Shown here piece by piece: positions 58,650 to 64,000 of a stretch of DNA of 64,000 nucleotides. Origin of the DNA: Pontivivens ytuae (lineage in GTDB: Bacteria > Pseudomonadota > Alphaproteobacteria > Rhodobacterales > Rhodobacteraceae); NCBI RefSeq assembly GCF_015679265.1, contig NZ_CP064942.1, positions 806,001 to 870,000 on the forward strand, read 5' to 3'. The position numbers and the translations under genes were made by a program. Position 1 is the stretch's first letter. Each line of letters begins with the position of its first letter. Below the pieces are notes generated by a model. The model ran no database searches. It worked only from the letters and a program-made list of their open reading frames with translations, and was not told the origin of the DNA.

Positions 58650-59432
58650 AGCATCTTCGATATAGTCTTTTGGCTTGCCCTCGCGCTGGTGTGGAGCTCG
58701 TTTTATGCTGTTATCGAGATCGGAGTAGAGGCGCTGAGCCTGATGGTCCTCATCGCCAAGCTCATGATGATCGGGGTGGTGGCGATCTTCGCCGTCGTTC
58801 AGGCGCCGGGTCAGCGGCTGTCAGGCGCGCGGGGCGCGGATCGACCATGCCATTACCGGTATACTGGGAGCACTTTTCCGTTCCTTCTGACCACCTGTAG
58901 CGAGATTTCGGGCGACAATACGCTGGCTGCGATCCTTACGGGATACGCCCGTCGTGACCATCGTCCTCGCTGATGCTGGCTTGCCAGAGGAGCCGCTGAG
59001 GACGCCGGTTCGGGGGGAGGCTACGTCCTCTCCGGTGGCGCGCTGCTGGTCGGACCGCAGGCACTCTCCGGACTTTGCGCGGACGTGGTGGGCCAACTGG
59101 CGATCTTCGAAGCGACGCTCTACTACGCGGCCTCGACCGTATACGTCAAGGTGGCCGTCTGCCGTCCAGCGCCGGAGATGGCAGGCATGTCACTGATCTT
59201 TGGTGCGGTATCCGTGACGCCGTTTGCGCTTATGCTGGGAAGGGCTTTCGCGATGCCCGTGACACTGAGCTCCGCCGGGGCGGTCGTCTATCTCGGCGTC
59301 CTGATCGGAGTGGCTTTGCTGGGTGAGCGCCTCGGCGCGCAGCGGATCCTGACGCCGATCGTGATTGCGGGCGCGACGTATCTGGTCCTTGCCGCAAAAC
59401 CGGGAGGCCGACGGCCGGCCAGAACCGCTTGA
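58650..59432 (+). pseudogene. Decayed EamA/DMT-family transporter
   Basis: The start (FWLALALVWSSFYAVIEIGV, 58668 onward) matches the first membrane helix of EamA permeases. After about 58870 the frame is lost, with fragments (VTIVLADAGLPEEPL) in other frames. From 59085 the C-terminal half returns (LYYAASTVYVKVAVCRPAPE ... VYLGVLIGVALLGERLGAQR) but with an internal loss between VVYLGV and GERL. The gene is not functional. The right limit probably marks the change back to chromosome. Confidence 0.75.
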
Positions 59433-59737
59433 GGTTCGATGATCGAGCGATGCATCTCATCGCGTTGGCTCCGGCCCTACTTGCCCGTGTGACGACGCTT
59501 TGAGGCTGAAGCCGAGTTGTCCGCTCAGCCCTTGCAGCATCGCCCTTGGGCACTTCTGTCGTCTCTCGAAGCTCGGCTCCAAGAAAGCTGAACAAAAATG
59601 GTGCGATGCACTGCTAGTAGAGCTCTTGCCGCCACCCGGTTCGGGAGCCAAATGTCACTGGTGGACGTCGCAGCGCATCGTGCCGCGGCGGCACAACACG
59701 AACAAAAGCCAGTCTTCAGGGACACCAAAGACCCCCC
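59433..59737. other. 305-base gap before ldhA
   Basis: No gene or RNA was recognised. The second half (59600-59737) precedes ldhA and should hold its promoter. No clear operator was found. Confidence 0.4.
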
Positions 59738-60739
59738 ATGCGCATCGCCGTTTTCAGCACGAAACCCTACGACCGCACGTACCTCGAAAAGGCCAACCAA
59801 GGGGCGCACGAACTGGCGTTCTTCGAGGTTCGGCTGTCGCTCGAGACGGCGCCGCTTGCTGCAGGGGCAGATGTCGTTTGTGCCTTTGTGAATGACGACC
59901 TCAGCGCCGACGTGATCGCGGCGCTGGCCGAGGCCGGCACGCGGCTCATCGCGTTGCGGTCGGCCGGATTCAACCATGTCGACCTTGCGGCGGCGGAGGC
60001 TGCCGGGGTCTACGTTGCCCGTGTCCCGGCCTATTCGCCTCATGCTGTGGCCGAGCATACCGTGGCGCTGATCCTCGGCCTCAACCGCAAGCTCCACCGG
60101 GCTTATAACCGTGTGCGCGAAGGCAACTTCGCGCTGGAAGGGCTCCTGGGCTTCGATCTGCAGGGCAAGACGGTAGGTGTGGTCGGAACCGGGCAGATCG
60201 GTGAGGTCGTGTGTCGGATCCTAAAGGGCTTTGGCTGCGCGCTCCTCGCCTATGATCCATATCCGAATGACGCCTGTACCGAGCTTGGCGCGCGATATGT
60301 CGAGCTCAATGAACTCCTCGGGGCGAGCGACGTGATTACCCTGCAATGCCCGCTGACGCCGGACACCCACCACCTGATCAATGAAGAGACCGTGGCCAAG
60401 ATGAAACCCGGGGTCATGCTGATCAACACCAGCCGCGGAGCGGTGGTGGACACTCGCGCCCTGATCCGGGGGCTGAAGAGCGGAGCGATCGGCAGCGTCG
60501 GGCTCGACGTTTATGAGGAGGAAGCCGATCTCTTTTTCGAGGATCTCTCCCAAACCTTCATTCCCGACGATGTCTTCGCGCGGCTCCTGACCTTTTCGAA
60601 CGTGCTGATCACCGGGCATCAGGCCTTCTTCACTGAAGAGGCGCTTACCGCGATTGCGGAGACGACGATGGCCAACATAACGACCTTCGAGCGGGACGGC
60701 GCTCCGCTCCATCCGGTGCGCGCCGCATCGGGTGACTGA
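59738..60739 (+). CDS. ldhA: D-lactate dehydrogenase (D-2-hydroxyacid dehydrogenase family)
   Basis: This 333-residue enzyme reduces pyruvate to D-lactate with NADH or the reverse. It has the NAD motif [17 protein letters not shown], the catalytic Arg in [10 protein letters not shown], the Glu/His pair in [15 protein letters not shown] and [12 protein letters not shown], and the LdhA-type start [17 protein letters not shown]. The FFTEEAL end places it with LdhA rather than with other 2-hydroxyacid dehydrogenases. It is five bases upstream of a lactate permease gene, so the operon handles lactate. Confidence 0.93.
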   Translation: MRIAVFSTKPYDRTYLEKANQGAHELAFFEVRLSLETAPLAAGADVVCAFVNDDLSADVIAALAEAGTRLIALRSAGFNHVDLAAAEAAGVYVARVPAYSPHAVAEHTVALILGLNRKLHRAYNRVREGNFALEGLLGFDLQGKTVGVVGTGQIGEVVCRILKGFGCALLAYDPYPNDACTELGARYVELNELLGASDVITLQCPLTPDTHHLINEETVAKMKPGVMLINTSRGAVVDTRALIRGLKSGAIGSVGLDVYEEEADLFFEDLSQTFIPDDVFARLLTFSNVLITGHQAFFTEEALTAIAETTMANITTFERDGAPLHPVRAASGD

Positions 60740-60744
60740 CGCCG

Positions 60745-62223
60745 ATGTCCGCGCTGCTGGCTGCCACGCCGCTGCTGGTCATCCTGCTGGGCATGGGCCT
60801 TTTGCGCAGATCCGCCGTTGTTGCGGGATTGATGGGCCTTCTCGTTGCGGCGGGCCTTGCCGTGACGGTGTTTCGGCTGGACAACGTAGCTGCCGGCAGT
60901 GAGTTGACGGCGGGGCTGGGCGTACTGGCCGAGGCCGCACACTCCACCGCGACGATCCTCTGGATCATTCTGCCTGCGCTCGCGATCTACGAGTTCCAGC
61001 GGCGAGCGGGCGCCATCGAACGGATCCGCGACACGCTTGCGGCCCTCGCCGACGAGCAGCGGATCCAGGCCATTCTGATCGCGTGGTTCTTCGGCCTGTT
61101 CATGGAGGGCGCTGCCGGGTTCGGCACACCCGTGGCCCTTGCCGCGCCGCTGCTGGTCGGTCTCGGATACACTCCGCTGAAGGCGGTGACGCTGGCCCTG
61201 CTGGGTCATGCCGCTGGCGTGTCCTTCGGCGCCGTCGGAACGCCCGTCCTTGCGCAGCTTGAGGTCACGGGTCTTGCCGCCACCGACATCGCTGTGCGGG
61301 TGGCGATGCTGCAAGCGATCACCGGCCCGGTCCTGCTGTTGCTCATGGTGCGCCTTGCGGGTTCGGGTCCGCTCAGTCGGTCGGATATCGGCTGGGCGGG
61401 GCTCGCGGCCCTCTGCTTTTTCGTACCTTCGATTTCGCTGGCGTTCCTTGCGGGACCGGAACTGCCGACGTTGGGCGGAGCCCTGATCGGTACGGTGGCT
61501 TTCGTCACCATGTTGCGTCGTCGTTTCCCCTCCTCAGAGCTGAACCTGCGAGAGCTTGTGCCCGATCTCGCGCCTTATCTCGTCATCCTGCTGCTGGTGC
61601 TCGCGACGCGGTTGATCTCGCCGCTGCAGGACGCTCTCAGCGGCTTCGCACTGTCCTGGACCTTTGCGGAGACCTTCACTGGCTCGTTTCAGCCCCTCTA
61701 TCATCCGGGCACGATGCTGTTTCTGGGCCTGCTCGTCGGCGCGCTCGCAACGCGGCGCGGCGAGCTCGTTGCAGGTGCGGTGGGAGCAGCCCTTGGGCGC
61801 CTCGTTTCGGTGGCGCTCGCGCTGCTCGTCATGCTGGCTCTGTCGAGGCTCATGGTGCACTCCGGGATGATCGGAACGCTCGCGATCGCGGCTGCGGGGA
61901 TCGGTCCGGTCTGGCCGCTCCTCGCACCGTTGATCGGGGTTCTGGGCACGTTCATCACGGGCTCGGCGACGGCGTCGAATATCCTGTTCTCCGAGTTGCA
62001 GCTCTCGACGGCATCCAGACTATCACTGGCCCCCGAAACGATGGCAGCCGCGCAGAGCTTTGGAGCGGCCATCGGCAACGTCGTCGCGCCCCACAACATC
62101 ATCGCGGGCAGTGCCACGGTCGGCCTCGTGGGACGCGAGGGCGACGTCCTTCGCATGACGGCACGACCCTGTGCTGTGTACGCGGGTCTGGGGGGCGTTT
62201 TGCTCCTGGTCGCGACGCTCTAA
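60745..62223 (+). CDS. Lactate permease (LctP/LldP family)
   Basis: This 492-residue permease has about twelve to fourteen membrane segments. Its LctP motif is GLFMEGAAGFGTPVALAAPLL, and a second conserved site is ITGSATASNILFSELQ, followed by AIGNVVAPHNIIAGSATVGL. It moves lactate or glycolate with protons. It is shorter than E. coli LldP (551). Together with ldhA it forms a two-gene lactate unit. The 276 bases that follow hold no gene. Confidence 0.9.
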   Translation: MSALLAATPLLVILLGMGLLRRSAVVAGLMGLLVAAGLAVTVFRLDNVAAGSELTAGLGVLAEAAHSTATILWIILPALAIYEFQRRAGAIERIRDTLAALADEQRIQAILIAWFFGLFMEGAAGFGTPVALAAPLLVGLGYTPLKAVTLALLGHAAGVSFGAVGTPVLAQLEVTGLAATDIAVRVAMLQAITGPVLLLLMVRLAGSGPLSRSDIGWAGLAALCFFVPSISLAFLAGPELPTLGGALIGTVAFVTMLRRRFPSSELNLRELVPDLAPYLVILLLVLATRLISPLQDALSGFALSWTFAETFTGSFQPLYHPGTMLFLGLLVGALATRRGELVAGAVGAALGRLVSVALALLVMLALSRLMVHSGMIGTLAIAAAGIGPVWPLLAPLIGVLGTFITGSATASNILFSELQLSTASRLSLAPETMAAAQSFGAAIGNVVAPHNIIAGSATVGLVGREGDVLRMTARPCAVYAGLGGVLLLVATL

Positions 62224-62499
62224 TAGGCGATACGCAGTCGGCTGAGCTGAACCGCTGGACGACCAGATGCAAGCCTTGGCGGTTTCAAACGTGAGTACTG
62301 GTACAGTCTCGTACTCGGGGTGGCTTGCTCAAAACACCGGCGTAAGTTTCTTCGCGACTGCAAGCTGCTGGCCATAAACTTCATATCGATACGATTGAGA
62401 TTACCCTCGACGACTAGCAATGCCCCTTGATCGGTTCTAGCAACTGCGACAAGCTGTTCCTCCGCTCTGCAGTATAAAAACAGACGATGGAGCCAGGGA

Positions 62500-62856
62500 T
62501 TGCGGATCTTTTGCGGGAACACTCAGGTATTCGCGACCGCCCTGAGCGCCGCGTTTCTCTGCACGACCCCCGCCCTGCCGCAGAACGATGCGATCGCTGA
62601 AATCGCCGGTGACGCGACCGCGGGCGAGAACGTCTACCAGTCGGTCTGCAGAAACTGCCATGGGCCCACGGGCGCCGGCATGGCGAGCTTTCCGAAGCTT
62701 GCGGGCAATGAGTCCGAATACCTCATCGAACGGCTCGCGCAGTATCGCGCCGGGGAGAGGATCGGTCCGAACTCCGCCCTGATGTGGCCACTGGTCGAGG
62801 ACTTCTCGGACCAGGACATCGCCGACATCGTCGCCTATATCAGCGAGACATTCTGA
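62500..62856 (+). CDS. Class I c-type cytochrome, secreted
   Basis: This 118-residue protein has a Sec-like signal (residues 1-27, ending TPALPQ), the haem site CRNCH (Cys50, Cys53, His54) and a C-terminal helix DQDIADIVAYISETF typical of cytochrome c. Met in NSALMWPL is the probable sixth ligand. The start is a TTG at 62500 with GGAG eight bases upstream; no ATG is in frame. It lies 145 bases before a PQQ-type sugar dehydrogenase gene and probably takes its electrons. Confidence 0.85.
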   Translation: MRIFCGNTQVFATALSAAFLCTTPALPQNDAIAEIAGDATAGENVYQSVCRNCHGPTGAGMASFPKLAGNESEYLIERLAQYRAGERIGPNSALMWPLVEDFSDQDIADIVAYISETF

Positions 62857-63001
62857 GGCGACGAGCCGCGCCCGGTCGCCCGCCAGACCTGGTTCCAGCA
62901 AAATTCTTTGGTAAACGTCCCCGCTCAGATAGATTCAGGGAGTCGGATAGCAACGGCCAACTATGACCGGTCCAGAAAGGACCGTAGCTTGGGAGGACCT
63001 A

Positions 63002-64000
63002 ATGACTTATCGACCACCCCTGAAATCTGTTCGCTTACTTGGATCGCTTCTTGCAGCGAGCAGTCTCGTCTCCGTTCCTGCCGTCGCGCAGAACGGGATG
63101 AACACCACCAGCCTGCAGCACGAGGTCGTGCTCGAGGGGCTGGAGAACCCCTGGGACATGGCGTTCCTCGACGACGGCACGATGCTCTTCACCGAGAAAT
63201 GCCGGGGCCTGTCGGTCCGGATGCCGGACGGCACGGTCAACGCGCTCTACGGCGTGGGGGAGACCGATGGTTTCGCCGGCAACGGAGCGGACCTGTTCTG
63301 CGAGGGACAGGCGGGCATGATGGGCGTCGCCTTCGATCCCGAGTTCGAGGCGAACCGGCGCATCTACGTCTACTCGACCTCGAACATGTCGGACCCGCAC
63401 ACCAACCGCCTGATGCGCTTCACGGTGAACGACGACTTCACCGCCGTCGCCGACCGGACCGACATCGTGGACGACGTGCCCTACAAGATGGCGGCGTCCG
63501 ATCACCCCTTCGGCGGTCCGGGCGCGCATAATGGCGGCCGGGTGCGGTTCGATGCGAACGGGCACCTGTTCCTCACCACGGGCGATACGCACAATGGCGA
63601 GGTGCCGCAGAGCCCGACGATGATGGGCTCCAAGGTGCTGCGGATCGACACGGACGGCAACGCGATCGCCGAGAACAGCCCGCCCGACGGCTTCGACCCG
63701 CGGACCTACACCTACGGCCATCGCAACGTGCAGGGCATCGCCTTCCATCCGGAGACGGGTGCGGCGATCACCGCCGAGCACGGCCCCTGGCATTCGGACG
63801 AGATCACGATCCTGGAGAATGGCGGCAATGCCGGCTGGGATCCGCGCCCGAACATGGCCGGTCGTGGTGACTGCCCGGACGGCTACTGCGGCTACAGTCC
63901 CAATCAGGAAGGCGGCATGAACCGCTACGAGCGCGCGGCCTTCATGCCGATGACCGACTTCGACACCTACCCTGATGCCATGCCGCCGGTCTGGAACAAC
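63002..64000 (+). CDS. PQQ-dependent sugar dehydrogenase (GSDH family), 3' end outside window
   Basis: The visible 333 residues begin with a Sec signal (TYRPPLKSVRLLGSLLAASS ... VAQ) and continue with the glucose/sorbosone dehydrogenase beta-propeller: LENPWDMAFLDDGTMLFTEK, GMMGVAFDPEF, GGPGAHNGGRVRFD (likely catalytic His), GHRNVQGIAFHP and TAEHGPWHSDEI. Such enzymes oxidise aldoses in the periplasm with PQQ and pass electrons to a cytochrome c, here probably the one encoded just upstream. ATG 63002 follows GGGAGGACC. Confidence 0.9.
   Translation, partial: MTYRPPLKSVRLLGSLLAASSLVSVPAVAQNGMNTTSLQHEVVLEGLENPWDMAFLDDGTMLFTEKCRGLSVRMPDGTVNALYGVGETDGFAGNGADLFCEGQAGMMGVAFDPEFEANRRIYVYSTSNMSDPHTNRLMRFTVNDDFTAVADRTDIVDDVPYKMAASDHPFGGPGAHNGGRVRFDANGHLFLTTGDTHNGEVPQSPTMMGSKVLRIDTDGNAIAENSPPDGFDPRTYTYGHRNVQGIAFHPETGAAITAEHGPWHSDEITILENGGNAGWDPRPNMAGRGDCPDGYCGYSPNQEGGMNRYERAAFMPMTDFDTYPDAMPPVWNN

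Noticed and set aside
42940..59737. Second copy of the tRNA-Gln 3' end as an attachment site
   Set aside because: I read for GTTCGAATCCTACCACC-like sequence to the right and found none, so island limits remain inferred.

Overview
The window looks like a chromosome segment of an alphaproteobacterium of the Rhodobacteraceae (Roseobacter group). Backbone genes are very GC-rich and tightly packed, with many 1 to 4 base stop/start overlaps. Their content also fits that group: an arsR-arsC fusion with gapdh and arsJ, Hsp20 with DUF1150, TSUP with TIGR02186, lgt with a MidA-like methyltransferase and pgeF, an ELM1-like protein, and bifunctional Sat/CysC. No rRNA, CRISPR array or prophage was seen. 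The assignment rests on gene content and base composition only.

Left part (1-42750), ordinary chromosome. After the 3' end of a probable glycosidase gene come a selenium pair (SelD fused to an NADH-dehydrogenase-like domain, facing the tRNA 2-selenouridine synthase MnmH) and ferric iron uptake genes split over two strands. An arsenic operon follows (arsRC fusion, gapdh, arsJ) that converts arsenate to an exportable organoarsenical. Next are phosphoglucomutase with amylosucrase, glutamate-type dehydrogenase with acetolactate synthase, and small genes (DUF4279, tautomerase, UbiK-like). Then come the lgt operon, Lrp/ELM1/TrxB, Sat-CysC, an AbrB-Doc toxin-antitoxin pair, an Hsp20 operon, beta-oxidation genes (thiolase plus two acyl-CoA dehydrogenases), an orphan histidine kinase, tRNA-Arg, LolA, the TSUP pair and an iron-type alcohol dehydrogenase.

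Accessory island (about 42865-59430). It begins at tRNA-Gln(TTG). Reading away from the tRNA are a large serine recombinase broken by two frameshifts, its usual DUF2924 and DUF3489 partners, a single-chain MmeI-type restriction-modification enzyme, and a ParE/ParD-like toxin-antitoxin pair whose toxin gene overlaps the restriction gene by four bases. Beyond it lie three copies of one 1200-bp IS3-family element, one of them nested inside another. Between the IS copies sits a lower-GC block with a 671-residue glycosidase-like gene. On each side of that gene, in inverted orientation, is a homologous small gene (one intact, one frameshifted) followed by a related hairpin. The rest is gene debris, including a decayed EamA transporter.

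Right part (59738-64000), chromosome again: D-lactate dehydrogenase with a lactate permease, then a c-type cytochrome and a PQQ-type sugar dehydrogenase that runs off the window.

The most interesting observations are the translationally linked toxin-antitoxin and MmeI-type defence unit, the inverted small-gene-plus-hairpin repeats around the glycosidase, and a triple operator-like repeat in front of the iron-binding protein gene.
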